Below are positions 13,001 through 23,102 of a stretch of 64,000 nucleotides of DNA, one piece after another. Position 1 is the first letter of the stretch; each line of letters starts with the position of its first letter. Made by a program: the position numbers and the translations under genes. A model generated the notes under the pieces. That model did not search any database. It saw only the letters and a list, made by a program, of their open reading frames with translations, and was not told the origin of the DNA. The DNA is from Plutella xylostella (taxonomy: Eukaryota; Arthropoda; Insecta; Lepidoptera; Plutellidae): the NCBI RefSeq assembly GCF_932276165.1, contig NC_064006.1, forward strand, positions 4,664,501 through 4,728,500, read 5' to 3'.

Positions 13001-13622
13001 ATTAAGCTTCCTACTGTATGCACACCTATTTATATTAACTAGGTAGGTAATTGACAGAAATATAAATAATCGCGTTGGTGCAAGATTATAATTTTATTAT
13101 GCTATCAATTATATCAAATTGTTTTACATGCCACCTTCTGAAGGTCATAAAATGTTGTTTCATACCTCGTACTCAGTTTATAGGTTGGTTTATAAATAGA
13201 AACACTGTATTCATCTGGCACCATTCTTAATTAATTTAGTATAGTGTGGAGATTATGGCTTATGTCTCCGCGTTGTATAACACTTATCACATCACATACT
13301 ATATGGACATCCAGAGCAGAATGTTTTACAACTTTAAAACATGAACCTAATTTCTAATTTCACATTCCCTCCCCAGGTCAAAATCTGGTTCCAAAACCGC
13401 CGGACGAAATGGAAAAAGCAGAATCCCGGGATGGACGTCAACAGTCCGACGGTCCCGCCGCCGCCGTCGGGGCCCTTCTCCGCCGGCGCCTACCCCGGGG
13501 GGCTCCTGTACTCGCACGGGGTGCCCTACCCCTTCACCGGGCCCGGGCCCTACGCGCCCTACTTCCACCATCTAGCCGCCAACCACCACCACAGCCACGG
13601 CCTAGGACACTCGCACACGTGA
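796..13622 (+). CDS. Homeobox protein slouch (NK1 class), three coding exons
   Basis: Nuclear homeodomain transcription factor; in Drosophila slou (S59/NK1) specifies muscle founder cells and neurons. Exons 796-1060, 12573-12898 and 13377-13622 join in frame (GT/AG at each junction; phase 1 then phase 0) into 278 residues. Residues 51-64 (IAFSVENILDPSKF) match the N-terminal NK1/eh1-like motif associated with Groucho-type corepressors. Residues 96-127 are acidic. The homeodomain is residues 154-213, with F8, W48, F49, Q50 and N51 all present and the NK1-typical KTTRYLSVCERLNLALSLSL helix region. The tail is Pro/Gly-rich and ends in a His-rich stretch. The intron between homeodomain residues 44 and 45 is the classic homeobox position. 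ATG 796 is the first after an in-frame stop at 778. The protein is shorter than fly Slou, mainly at the N terminus. Identification of the NK1 class is firm; exact 5' structure is less certain. Confidence 0.95.
1061..1290 (+). repeat. Imperfect ~75-bp tandem repeats at the start of slou intron 1
   Basis: About three diverged copies of a unit that begins near GGTTGG and contains GAAAAGATAGG...GGGATGG. The first unit is exactly 75 bp (1061-1135) and duplicates the exon-1 donor context CCGACTCAG/GTTGGT. The slou frame stays open through it, to 1200. Confidence 0.7.
1291..2570. other. Intron 1 stretch without recognisable content
   Basis: Very AT-rich DNA inside slou intron 1. A short GTAGAGA tandem run occurs at 2345-2362. 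I see no exon or mobile-element signature here. Confidence 0.5.
2585..2715 (-). mobile_element. Non-LTR retrotransposon 3' end fragment
   Basis: The stretch contains AATAGGCGGCCTTATCGC and AAAGCGATCTC, shared with 10086-10195 and 5100-5197. Read on the minus strand this is the 3' end of a LINE family that I associate with Lepidoptera. No coding part remains. Confidence 0.6.
3185..3400 (+). mobile_element. Non-LTR retrotransposon 3' UTR fragment
   Basis: Contains GCCCGCGAGCTTTGCTTCGC, then TTTCATCCAAATCCATTCAG and GTAACAGACAGACACTGTTA, ending in TATTTATAATATTAGT. This is a recurrent 3' UTR layout of lepidopteran LINEs, recognised from memory and not by alignment. Confidence 0.6.
4081..4749. 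mobile_element. Tc1/mariner-like non-autonomous element with nested MITE
   Basis: Terminal inverted repeats are CACTCACTGGCAATGAAAAG on the left and the complement of CACTCACGGGCAATGAAAAA on the right, flanked by TA on both sides (4079-4080 and 4750-4751). There is no transposase. A second MITE (4186-4326) sits inside, so this copy predates that insertion. A partial copy of the same family is at 9647-9840. Confidence 0.8.
4186..4326. mobile_element. Palindromic MITE with TTA target duplication (Harbinger-like), copy 1
   Basis: A nearly perfect foldback: the left arm GGCCCTGTTCCACAATGTCT returns as its complement at the right end, with arms of roughly 60 bp around a short AT-rich loop. It is flanked by TTA at 4183-4185 and 4327-4329. 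A diverged second copy lies at 46962-47095. A 3-bp TTA duplication is typical of PIF/Harbinger elements. Confidence 0.85.
4884..5223. repeat. Tandem ~143-bp duplication interrupted by a LINE fragment
   Basis: TTAGCACATAAG recurs at 4884 and 5027, and CTCACTCTGTTTTGTTTATT recurs in both units. The expected end of unit 2 (ATACTTAGGAAGATTCGCAA) is displaced to about 5204-5223 by an insertion at 5100-5197. Confidence 0.7.
5100..5197 (-). mobile_element. Short LINE 3' fragment inserted in a tandem duplication
   Basis: The fragment contains ATAGGCGGCC...CTTCTAGGCAACC, the same 3' end family as 2585-2715, and is flanked by TATTTA on both sides (5094-5099 and 5198-5203), consistent with a target-site duplication. 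Confidence 0.65.
5740..5900 (-). mobile_element. Fragment of a non-LTR retrotransposon ORF2 C terminus
   Basis: On the minus strand the segment reads ATDREKWKRLVSASDFSEE then a stop, followed by a GAAGAAGAAG tail. The (x)DRxKW motif near the C terminus is typical of many insect LINE reverse transcriptase ORFs. It is truncated on its 5' side. Confidence 0.6.
6108..6238. mobile_element. Palindromic MITE with TTA target duplication, family 2, copy 1
   Basis: The left end AGCTGCGTACAGACCGGCC is matched by a diverged complement at the right, with ACGAACGCC motifs inside both arms. TTA flanks both ends (6105-6107 and 6239-6241). A better preserved copy is at 28332-28472. Confidence 0.75.
6242..9640. 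other. Intron 1 stretch, mostly unassigned
   Basis: AT-rich intron DNA with two GC-richer parts (about 7370-7680 and 8080-8270) that could be regulatory. A 188-codon open frame at 6797-7363 shows no domain I recognise. G runs occur near 9290-9425. No exon can be supported. Confidence 0.4.
9647..9840. mobile_element. Partial copy of the Tc1/mariner-like MITE
   Basis: It begins TA-CACTCACGGGCAATAAACT and shares AAATTTAACAAAGCATCAGG with the inner part of 4081-4749. The right terminal repeat is missing, so it is truncated. Confidence 0.65.
10086..10195 (-). mobile_element. LINE 3' end fragment
   Basis: Contains TAGAATATTCTTTATTTGTA and ATGGCGGCCTTATCGCTTAA, the best preserved copy in the window of the 3' end family also seen at 2585-2715 and 5100-5197. 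Confidence 0.6.
10200..12130. other. Intron 1 stretch without recognisable content
   Basis: AT-rich; a paired ACGGGTATAGGTG-like inverted motif occurs near 10465-10515. Open frames here are short with no motif. Confidence 0.4.
12134..12484. mobile_element. Harbinger-like MITE next to slou exon 2
   Basis: Terminal inverted repeats read GGGGCCGTCCATTAATCACG from both ends, and TAA flanks each side (12131-12133 and 12485-12487), the 3-bp duplication of PIF/Harbinger elements. Poly-C tracts and CACGTG/CACGTGA words repeat in both arms. No coding capacity. It ends 88 bp before the slou exon 2 acceptor. Confidence 0.85.
12573..12898 (+). CDS. slou coding exon 2 (acidic linker and homeodomain helices 1-2)
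   Basis: The acceptor is TTTGTTTCAG ending at 12572. The split codon G/TC gives Val89. It encodes residues 89-197: the acidic linker, a Ser/Lys-rich segment and homeodomain residues 1-44. The donor is CAG/GT at 12899. Confidence 0.93.
12899..13376 (+). other. slou intron 2
   Basis: A 478-bp AT-rich intron at the homeodomain 44/45 position, bounded by GT at 12899 and AG at 13375-13376. No repeat was seen in it. Confidence 0.9.
13377..13622 (+). CDS. slou coding exon 3 (recognition helix and C-terminal tail)
   Basis: The acceptor is CTCCCCAG ending at 13376. It starts with VKIWFQNRRTKWKKQN, the DNA-recognition helix, followed by a Pro/Gly-rich region and a His-rich end, with TGA at 13620-13622. 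The exon is GC-rich in a very AT-rich setting. Confidence 0.95.
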   Translation, partial: VKIWFQNRRTKWKKQNPGMDVNSPTVPPPPSGPFSAGAYPGGLLYSHGVPYPFTGPGPYAPYFHHLAANHHHSHGLGHSHT

Positions 13623-13975
13623 TTGTGGCAGCGCCCCGGGCTCGACCCGCGGGAAAAGGACAGTGATAACGCAAGTGGACTATCGAATTAGCGCCTACAT
13701 GAACGTTGCGTGTGAGATTAAATTGAGTTCGTATGAACGCAGTGCGATGCTGTTGGCGGTTGCGTTCAAATTTTAGGTGTTCGTTAGAATGAAGAGGCCA
13801 TAAGGAGTCTATTGTGATACTTAAATAAATTAAAATACTGTGAAGCTAGCACAAAGAGACAAGTTTGTGCGATTAATATTATAGTGTCAACATCGAATAA
13901 TCTAAGAAGCTGTAACCAAAAATATTGAAATGATTGTGTATAGAATTTGAATAAAAGTACTTAACTCACATAAAG
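13623..13975 (+). other. slou 3' UTR with poly(A) signals
   Basis: AATAAA hexamers occur at 13824-13829 and 13950-13955, and more distally at 14705-14710. Any of these could end the transcript; the sequence alone does not decide. Confidence 0.55.
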
Positions 13976-14376
13976 CCAATTATTACCTACATAGATTTGG
14001 CTGCTTTTAGCTTAATGTTGTGAATATAGTAATAGGATGTAAATAAATTAATCGGCGCAAGACTGTATAAATAAAATATTATGTTAGTTGTAATTGTGGC
14101 TTATAATGTCCGTAAATATACTTGACATAGATACTTTAATGTAAATCAGTGCCAAATATGTAAGTACCTATATCATTTAGTGTTTACCTACACATATTTT
14201 TATTTATAAATAAGACAAAGTCATTTATTCAGATAAATAATGTATTTCTTCAGGCACATTTGTGTTTAATTGTCAATCTTGAAACATTTTGTACACCTCC
14301 AGTTACCTGTTATTAAGTACATCTCCAAAATTATAATTTATAATAGACTACTTACTTAGTTATATGTTTATAGAAA

Positions 14377-14517
14377 GTGTTGCAAAAGTGGTATAGTAAG
14401 CCGAAGGGGGGTGACTCAGGGAGTCATCCTAAACAACTTTTGTTCTACAACTTTTCAGAATGGCCCCCTGAGTCACCTCGTTTCTGCTTACTAATAACCA
14501 TTCTGCAGTACTTTTTG
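14377..14517. mobile_element. Palindromic MITE, family GCAAAAGTGG, fullest copy
   Basis: The left arm GCAAAAGTGGTATAGTAAGC...GTGACTCAGGG is mirrored by CCCTGAGTCACC...GCTTACTAATAACC on the right. Partial relatives are at 20329-20370, 21766-21834 and 46309-46383. I could not define target duplications. Confidence 0.6.
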
Positions 14518-14789
14518 AAATCATATCGAAAGTTTATGTTACAAATTAATACATCTACAAGACCGTCATGCGTCAGTGATCTTTAAAACCATTTTTATTT
14601 TCTTATGGTAAAATTATTTATTTAATCGTGTAATTAGGATGTAGGTAATTAACCAATTTGAATGTAAAATTAAGATGCTCAATGCTTGTAAATACAATGG
14701 CTCGAATAAAACATTGATGTTGATATTAAACATAAATACTTAGTTCCACGTTTCATCATTGTTTTATTAGTATTACATACCAAAATAGT

Positions 14790-15090
14790 ACCTTCTTCTT
14801 TACCGTTACTCGTCTGGGAGGTCAGAGGCTGACACAAGTGGACTGAATGAGGACTGAATGAAGCTGATCCACATTCTCATAACCCAATAGGATGGATTGA
14901 TCGATACGACTGGAGAGAGCTAGGCGCAGGACCGATTGCTTTACATTCCCATCCTACAGAATGGATCTTTCACTATTGCGGTCATAATAAAATATTACCC
15001 AGATGAAGTGCAAGTGTCCTATCAGAAGTAGCGAGATTAGGCTTGCAGGTGCTTCCATACTTCTCTGCCACCTATTACCAGCAAGTTGAG
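14790..15090 (-). mobile_element. LINE fragment split by another repeat
   Basis: The two ends match the minus-strand family at 5740-5900 (TGTCAGCCTCTGACCT near 14820; GCTCAACTTGCTGG near 15090). About 200 bp between them (roughly 14840-15045) is unrelated and has the look of a second retroelement fragment. Confidence 0.5.
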
Positions 15091-15140
15091 CAAAAATAAT
15101 AAAGTACCTATACTGCGCGATTATGTGCAACCACCCTCCA

Positions 15141-15211
15141 CGACAGACATATTATATTATTATATATAATATGTCTGTCGAACCCGAATATAAATTCGGG
15201 TTCGAATCCCG
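15141..15211. repeat. Three consecutive palindromes with a tRNA-like B box
   Basis: A hairpin CGACAGACATA...TATGTCTGTCG (15141-15180) abuts AACCCGAAT-ATAA-ATTCGGGTT (15181-15202), which overlaps TCGGGTTCGAATCCCGA. The last has a perfect T-arm shape with B box GGTTCGAATCC. There is no A box or matching acceptor arm, so it is not a functional tRNA gene. Confidence 0.6.
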
Positions 15212-15305
15212 AGAGGCACAGGTACGATCACTTCGCATTTTATGAAGGTGTTAATCTATACATTACTTCTTTGTTACCGAGGAGTTCAGATATTGTCGGT
15301 AGCTA

Positions 15306-15372
15306 AGTAGCTCTCATAGCATAATAGGTATACAGGAAGTAGCTCTAATAGCATAACAGGTATACAGTAAGT
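15306..15372. repeat. Tandem ~32-bp direct repeat, two copies
   Basis: AGTAGCTCT(C/A)ATAGCATAA followed by (T/C)AGGTATACAG occurs twice in succession. Confidence 0.65.
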
Positions 15373-15859
15373 ATACGATAGATACCGGTGTAGATAAAGT
15401 GTAGATTCCCTCTGAAAGATCTCCTCTGGAAAGCAAAAAATCATGTGCGGTTACGAACTTTGACCACAGAATAATAAAAAACTAGCTTTGACTCGAATTT
15501 GGACGCGCCGGGGGTAGATGTTAGTTAGACGGCCCCTAGACGATCAATTATATTGCGAAATATTGAAAATTTTGCAGTATAATTCATCGTATAGGGTTAG
15601 TATTGAAGATTGCGCAAACGTCATTTGGATTCAAATCTTATTGCACAATAAATATATTGCAAAATTTTATTCTAGGTCTGGTAGGCCGCCTTTGACGTGG
15701 CCTTCTTGTTAGAGAAGCACTTATATTCCTTGGACTTGGCCATAGCTATAAATAGCCTATTTTAAGGGCTGGATCCGCGCCTGCTTGTTTTGTCACCACA
15801 TGCCATGATTCGGCACATGACTACACAGGCAGAGCGTTACCGAGTTTTACCATACTCTG

Positions 15860-15985
15860 ATAGATCATAACAAGGGATTAGTTGTTGACTTTTGACACAT
15901 CTGTCAAGAAGTTAATATGGAGATGACGCATGATTGATGACATTAAAATGTAACAGGGGTGTTAGGTAGTGGTCTAACAGACTAT
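15860..15985. repeat. Dispersed repeat, copy 1 (GACTTTTGACA family)
   Basis: Contains GTTGACTTTTGACACATCTG, TCAAG and GGAGATGAC; a diverged relative is at 49838-49972. Probably a MITE remnant, ends not resolved. Confidence 0.5.
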
Positions 15986-16046
15986 GGTGAAACTATGCCT
16001 TAGTCTGCTACATATATGGCTTGTCATGATAATAATAAAAAATGTA

Positions 16047-16259
16047 TAGTGCGACAAACTTATCTGTTCCAGTGACAGTTAACTAAATTGATCCATATCT
16101 CATTATTTACTAATAAATTATATATTGATATAGATTAGATGGGTTTTTTAAAACCGCAAGGGTAAATTACCATTACGGGAAAACTTAACATCTTAAAGAA
16201 TGAAGAAATATTACACATTTACGTGAGCTCTCACCGGAACAGATAAGTTTGTGGCACTG
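16047..16259. mobile_element. Tc1/mariner-like MITE, copy 1
   Basis: About 213 bp with inverted ends (T)AGTGC(G/C)ACAAACTTATC and TCACCGGAACAGATAAG... flanked by TA. It is similar end to end to 44302-44514, including TTGATCCATATCTCATTATT. Confidence 0.8.
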
Positions 16260-16261
16260 TA

Positions 16262-18370
16262 CGTAACCTACTTACTAAATCACTGTCATAACGATATTAT
16301 TTTATACTTAACTATAATTTTTAAAAAAACCCCTTCGCATCATAAAAACAAATGGCCTATATGAAACAGATCACTACAATTTATAACCAATATAAACAAC
16401 CGAAAACCTGTCCAGTACATCTGATAAACATCAATAATTTAGAAAATAGCGTCGTAATTTAGCGACGGAAATCCTCCTAATACTCGTCGGTATAACGTTT
16501 ATTACTTTTTAATTTTGTAGACGACAAGGTGTTTTGCGATTCAGCCAGTCGTCACGCTTCATAATCCTAACGCAAACAGTTTGTTTAATCTTTTTTTCTC
16601 AAGTAAAACGTCAAGCAGCTTTGCTGGCTGTCATCTCCTATGCGAGAGATTTAAGTGAACGGTGTAAAGATCTGAAAACATCAAGAAACTTTTGCGCTGT
16701 CAGAACAAGAGCACAACAAAGCAACATGGCGTCGACATAGAGCGACACATATAACTCATACCATTTGTCACTTTTAATTGCCACTTGTTGGTTGTGGAAA
16801 TCGTCTGAAGGAAAGCGATATATTTAGTTTATTGTGAAATAAATGCACCGACGTGTCCGTTCGATCGTTTGAGCCCGGGATTGAGACGTTATCGCCTCCC
16901 GCGTCTTGTTAAATACTCAAAGGACTTATTTATACGTCATCGCTGATACGCGCTTTGATGTTTTCGTTCGGCTTTTTGAAATAAATTTCAGCAAACAAAT
17001 TAAGTATGTTAATACTTTGCTAGCTGAAGTTTTCTGGCGCCACTATCAAAGTCTTTTATAGTTTTTTTTTTCTTAAAAAAGGAACCACGACTGTCTTCCG
17101 GTTCTCAGAAACAAATAAAATGAACGATGCGAATCTAATGAGAGGACCGTTCCCGGCAATATTTGGCGCGTTTATATCGCAATAAACTAAACAGATTCGC
17201 GGCGGCGCGTGACGTGGCAGCGGCAAGCGGCGGCTGACACGCAATTAAAAATGACAGATGATTCGGCGGCCATCTTGGAAATATCATCAAACGCGCCGCC
17301 GGCATACCGCTGCGGCAAAGTCGGTGAAGTACGAAGATTTCAAGAAAAAAAGTCGTGAAAGAGTCTCTTAGTTAACTTCACTTGTTAAGGTTGATTAAAC
17401 GCCGGCGACGAGAAAATGTCAATCATGTTTAATTAAGAAATTAGGGCAGAGTTGTGTGTCTTCTTTTTACTTACATTCTGTGAATGTTTCAAGGTGTTTA
17501 AATTTTAATTTTCTATGGCAGTGTTGATGCTATTCTTGTGTTTTAATTGTTATTTGGTAGAAATTAGCTACCAAACTAGATTGTTAGCTTTATAAATACG
17601 TTAATGTGCGGGTAAATAAAGTTATACCAATATTACTTACAACTATGTAAGTATAGACGTTGGATCTACAAACAAGCGATGTATCGCTTAGTTGTACATC
17701 TGAGGCATTAATTCGACGTCTTCGCCGAGAGTCACCGGTAGAACTAATACGCCCCGCTCTAAGCTAGCGGCTAAATTATATATGAACTTACCTCCATTAC
17801 GCACGGTACTGTCAGACAAAGGTGAACACGTATGTTTGATTGTAACTGTAAGTATATAAACCTGGGAGAAGTAGTCCAGCAGTAGAAAAGTTTACAGGAC
17901 TAACCCTATGTAGCAAGTATAAAAAGTTACTTACTATATATTGATATAAATTTATTCTTTCTGCTAAACCTTGTGTGGAGACGCTTGCAAAATAATCTGA
18001 TTATTCAGAATATTTCGTAAGCTTAATTTAAACTCAGTTTTAACTCTAAACAATATAATGTAACAAAAATTATAATTACATACACTTATTAAGTAACAGT
18101 GGAGGAAAGGGCATTGTTAAAGAAAAGAGTCACTGCAACATGTGTCTTACTGTACTGTGAAGTCTTTGATCGCGACACGCTCAGTCACTCGTGAGTGTGT
18201 CAGATGTCCCAGGTTCGAATCCCGACGCCGACGCCGTGAGCGCTACCGTTAATGAGTGAGGAAAATTATACGATTACTGTGAATAATATGTGGTTTTGAT
18301 GCTGATTTCAAGGTAAATAAATGTTGGTGCTGGTCTAGTCTGCAATTTGTACTTAGGTTTATTTTAAAAT
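16262..18370. other. Intergenic stretch, no gene seen
   Basis: A GC-richer block at about 17100-17330 contains GGCGGCCATCTTGG, a YY1/Pho-like site, and few repeats; it is a candidate regulatory island. A B-box-like GGTTCGAATCC at 18212-18222 suggests a tRNA-derived SINE remnant. Confidence 0.4.
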
Positions 18371-18373
18371 CGT

Positions 18374-18625
18374 GACTCCGCTGACTAGGACATGTGGAGA
18401 GGATGGGAGAGGATCGAGCCGCAAGAAAACCCTATCTTGGTCAACCTTCAGGGCGTCGCCCGGTGGGGCGGCCGAGATACCGCTGGAAGGACGAAGTTGT
18501 CAAAAGACCTGAAAGAGCTGGAAGTGTCCGACTGGTCAGAATCGGCACAGAATAGAGAAGATTGGCGCACTTTAATGTCGGTGGCCAAGATCCACTTCGG
18601 GTCACTGAGCCAGCGGAGTGAGTGA
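18374..18625 (+). pseudogene. Non-LTR retrotransposon ORF C-terminal fragment, frameshifted
   Basis: Combining frames, the segment reads GHVERMGEDRA, GRRPVGRPRYRWKDEV and then, after a frame change near 18495, KDLKELEVSDWSESAQNRED and HFGSLSQRSE-stop. This is the usual C-terminal end of an insect LINE reverse transcriptase ORF. Only this end is present. Confidence 0.8.
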
Positions 18626-18782
18626 GTGAGTACTTTTTAAAATCATATGTAGGTATCTACCATTTATAAATGTTTCACTTAGCCGCAACCTACGTGGGCA
18701 GCATGTTATATCTAAGCCCAAAAATAAAATCAGAATTTCAAAATGACGTTATTTAAAAAAAATATCCATAGAAACTTTGTTA

Positions 18783-18885
18783 GTCACGTGGCTGTAGGCT
18801 ACTTAGTCCTACGCCGTGGCGTAGCAAGCTCGTAGGCTTTTTGGTGCTACGCCGCCGTGGCGTAGCAGCCTCGTAGGCCTGTGCC
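18783..18885. repeat. CTACG/CGTAG cluster 1
   Basis: Repeated CTACGCC, CGTAGCA and CGTAGGC words in both orientations, in GC-rich sequence within AT-rich flanks. Similar clusters lie at 23036-23102, 48786-48872 and 60402-60475. Confidence 0.65.
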
Positions 18886-18964
18886 GTATAGGTCTCTCTC
18901 TCTCTCTCCCTGCAACATAGAGTCTAATCTAATTACTTATCAAAAATGAAACTAACAGGCACAT

Positions 18965-19290
18965 TAGTATGATTCTCTTCTTCTTATAGTGCCTCTCCAT
19001 CATTGAAGGTTGGCAGTCAGCTCTTTGCAGCGCTCTCTATTCCTGGCTAGTGTAAAGATTTCTTCCACGGTTTTTATGATTCTCAGCATTCTCATATATC
19101 GACTATTGTTCTTGGTTAGAAGATAAAGATAGGATAAAATACCTACTCTGTATTGCACACAAACTGAAACAGTTTCAGAGACATCATCACGGCCCATTAC
19201 GTCCCCACTGCTGGGGCACGGGTCTCCTTCCAATGAAGGAAGGGTTTAGGCCTAGTCCACCACGCTGGCCAAGTGCGGGTTGGTGGACAG
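18965..19290 (-). mobile_element. LINE 3' fragments (two pieces)
   Basis: 18965-19080 has a CTTCTTCTT...TGCCTCTCC...GTTGGCAGTC layout like the LINE end at 31050. 19165-19290 contains CATTACGTCCCCACTGCTGG and GTTTAGGCCTAGTCCACCAC, a very common lepidopteran retroelement end. Confidence 0.55.
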
Positions 19291-20328
19291 AGACATATTA
19301 TAGATTATTACTTAACACAAAGAGCTGACTGTTAAGAACCAAAAGTAATAATTGTCAAACTATTTACTTATAACACACCACTTATGTTGTTGAAAGCTAC
19401 AAATTCTTCCAATCTTCAGATAAACTGCTTCACAAAACGATGCATTTTATTTACTGCACTATTTCAGCAACAAATTACCTACTTTACGCTTGCTCTTGCC
19501 AAGTGAATATACGTCTTACATGGCTGTGTTTAAAGTTTATATTTAACTAGCAGGATCCGGGAGGGTGCTCAGAAGGTATAAAATTTACGACTACAGACTA
19601 TTTTGTAGTTCCCATGTGATGGACGCTGTAAAATGGATTTCCATTTTATCACTTTTTGCCCGCTTTGGCTATTGTCTACTCTTGAACAAAAGCGATTATA
19701 GCGATATATTTAAAGGTGTACTAAAAGCACGATTGGTTATTTAATAGGTTTTAGAAGAACCTGTCATAGAACATACTAAAATCGTATTCACATAACATAT
19801 CTACATTATGCTCGCGACTGTACTAAGTATGTAGAATGTGTAGTCAGAGCAAGCGAGCCACGAGCTTTTCACTGTACCTAAATTTGTACCACGTGATAGG
19901 CCGCGACTCGCGAGCCACAATAAGACAGTAATAACGAGTATTTTCTACCTAAATATTTTTTTTTTAATTATTATCTAAACCTATGTTCCAGTCTGTACCC
20001 ACAAAAAGCCCGGAAACCGCAGCAAAAAGTTCGTCTAAGAATGAGGTATTGATCGCCGTAGTTTGCATATGAAGTAGAAAACAGGTTGTTACATATTTTA
20101 TGACGGCTGTAGTCGGGGTGCGTCCGGAGTGGGGATCCCGCTGGTGTTAGGGACATTGCGGAGATGTTCCCACGTTGGGATTATTCCGAGGAAATGATGC
20201 GGCCTCCGTGAATACTAACCTCTTTTGTGAAAATAGTTTTTGTTTCTTTTTCTTTGTTAGAAGGCGGAAAACAGTTAAATTTCGTGAAAGAATAAAATAC
20301 TTTTTAGAGAAACGAAATTATTCATATT

Positions 20329-20370
20329 GAGTCACCCCGTGTCGGCTTACGATACCACTTTTGCAACATC
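20329..20370. repeat. Fragment of the GCAAAAGTGG MITE family
   Basis: GAGTCACCCCGTGTCGGCTTAC then ACCACTTTTGCAAC, the reverse complement of the left arm at 14377. Confidence 0.55.
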
Positions 20371-21765
20371 GTGTATTATTTTGCGCTATTGTCAGTTCAG
20401 GGAATAAACGTATAGTGTATAACAAGCTTCCTTACTAACTTCCTTCCAACTTATGCAAATATGGTCTTACATACAGATTAAGGAAAAAGTCGTTTCCCCA
20501 TCTCATTTTATTTCAACTTTCCAGGCTTCCTCTTATCCTTCAATTCGCTCTTGGCTGACTTAAATGGGATATAGCGGAATTTATCGGCGGGAAATCGGTA
20601 CTTAAACGTCAAGAATTGGCGGTAATTGAGTACTCAGTTCTGTAATAAATTGTTCGAAGGCCCTGCCACTCCAGGAAATCCTGTTTCCAAGGTTTTCTAC
20701 CCACTCTAAGGCTGTTTTTAACAGCACGCGAATTTCTTCACGCACGCGGGATTGCCCCGCACGTGTTCATACAAGTATTCATTGTAACGCGTGGAATATG
20801 CACGCGAGATGAAAAACCAAACTTTCGTCGCTGTACGACAATTTACCAATTTCGACATTTGTAAATGTAGGTACTTTATTTCGTGAGTTTTTTAATTGTT
20901 TTCATATAACTCTCTGCTACATATAGGTGCATATATGCTATCGCCTTGCCATAGGTACGGACAATGGAAACATGCGAAGTCACAAACTCCATTTAAAAGC
21001 TGCATATTTAGGCAGAGGAACGATTTTCGAAAATAGCCGTAACTTTGAATCTATACAAAATTTTACAGTTAGATTCACATGTCTTCAGTACCTCTAAGTA
21101 TTCAGAGGAACTACCTCATATATAATTATATAATAATTTAATTAATTACAATTTAATTACATAATTGCTCGTGACGTTGACGAGCTGAACAGATTTTAAT
21201 AAATACCAGCTAAGATACACGAGCCATGTCCTCCGTTAGAGACTGTTAGCTGATGATGAAAATCATACTAATTACATTATCGCAACTGAAGTACTTTACC
21301 TGTCGATCAAAGTTACGTTACTGTTTTTATCCTTGTTTCATCCAAATATCACCAATTCACCATCAACCTTCACCAGCCCTTCAAAAGTAATTAGATCCTT
21401 GATAATTTTAGTAGTTTTTTTTTTAAGTAGATAGTATGTGTTGTAGTAGTACTTAGATTTACGCTTATGCAATAATCCTTACCCGCAAAACTACAGCATT
21501 ACACAAACCACGCAGTGAAATCCAGGTTTTTTCACGCTTGTCAATTTTCCACCAATCATTTCCGTGAGGTTGCCTGCCAGGGCCGCACTCAGGGCCGCAC
21601 TGCAGGCTTTGTGATGCAGATCACCTTAATCCGTGTCTGTCGGCGCCATGTCAACTACAGGCAGAAGACGCGAGGGAAAGGCGGATGAGGTTAGGATTTA
21701 GATTTTTTTGTTATGGAAGACAAAGACATGTCGTCGTCTCTTCTTTTTTATAAATTGTGAATATT

Positions 21766-21834
21766 AAGTGTTGCAAAAGTGTTCTAGTAAGCCGAAAAGG
21801 GCCGACTCATGACAAACAACTTTTGTTTCACGAC
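21766..21834. repeat. Fragment of the GCAAAAGTGG MITE family
   Basis: GTTGCAAAAGTG, TAGTAAGCCGAA and AACAACTTTTGTT in the same order as at 14377. Confidence 0.6.
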
Positions 21835-23035
21835 TGTAAGTAGCCTAGCTATTAAGCTACCTAACTGTACTACTATTAAGTTACTGTTTTATATTGATAA
21901 CTCAGTGAGCAGAGTTTAGCATTCTATCTCTATCCGCTCAGGTGAGCAATGATAACAAGATGTTATCCACATCACTATCATCAACCATTGGTAGTCGTCC
22001 GATGAAGATTGGACGTCTCTAAATGCTCCTTGCATATTCGCTAAATCGACTGAATCCTCTGTATTTATTTTTACACTTTTAGTGCCACTTTTATGTAAAA
22101 GTAAAAACACGGTAATTGAAATTCAAATTCATACATTGCTTTTCTTTACGAAAATTGTAGCCACATTCGGCAGATCTCATCCACTCTTACCTCGCAGAGA
22201 GGCGGCGCTGGAACGAACGGTGCGAAAGGATTATGAAGGGCTGAGATAGCAATTTGCGGCGTATTTAATTACAAGATAAATTAGTATGTAAATTAATAGC
22301 CATCGCGGATTCACAGAGCTGCGGCGGCTAAACTTTATATCATGTGATAGATGGTCCCGGGTTTTACTGGATAAGTTGTGAAAGCTGGAAATATCTAGAA
22401 TGTGAAATTGTGCATTAGTTAATAAGGACTTATAGTTGGAAGGATACGAACATGTATAGGGTTTTGAGATACTTACAGAAATCTAGTTAACTACACGAAG
22501 GCCCTAGAGTACTTAAAACAAGGTATGAAATCAAAATGATCAACTCAAATTAAGTGTACATTTATTTCACCGACTTACCCTCCCCATTGGTCGGCAATTC
22601 ACCAGCAATACATCACAATTCGATACCAATTTAATTAATTACAACCACTAGCAAACATTTGCCGAAGAAATCGCAACTCCCCAAACTAAACAACTGGTGG
22701 TCTCCTCATTACAAAGCAAAATAAAAAGGGGAAGAAACCGGGGCAATTATAAAATTATGTTTGTTCTGCACCCGAGGTAGACAAAGGGCAAATTGTGTGC
22801 AGATATATTATTAATAACTGTTTGACTCCGTTATCGACGCCATGTTTGTTTAGCTGTCAAACTTTTTCTCGGCGCACGCGCTTGCCACGCGACCGGCGAA
22901 TGGAATAATTGACGCAATCTAATGCGAGCTACAACTTCATCGCATAATGCCGATGTGCCGCAGGGTATTAAACTAAATACAATTACTTTTGGGAACTGAT
23001 TTTGCAACACAATAACGACTTTTTGATAGGTTTTG

Positions 23036-23102
23036 TATTGGCTACGCGAGCCGCCGTAGCAACGTCGTAGCGTAGTCGTAGCCAATCCGTAGCGCTACGA
23101 AA
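23036..23102. repeat. CTACG/CGTAG cluster 2
   Basis: GGCTACGCG, CCGTAGCAACGTCGTAGCG, TCGTAGCC and GCGCTACG words packed into under 70 bp. Confidence 0.65.
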
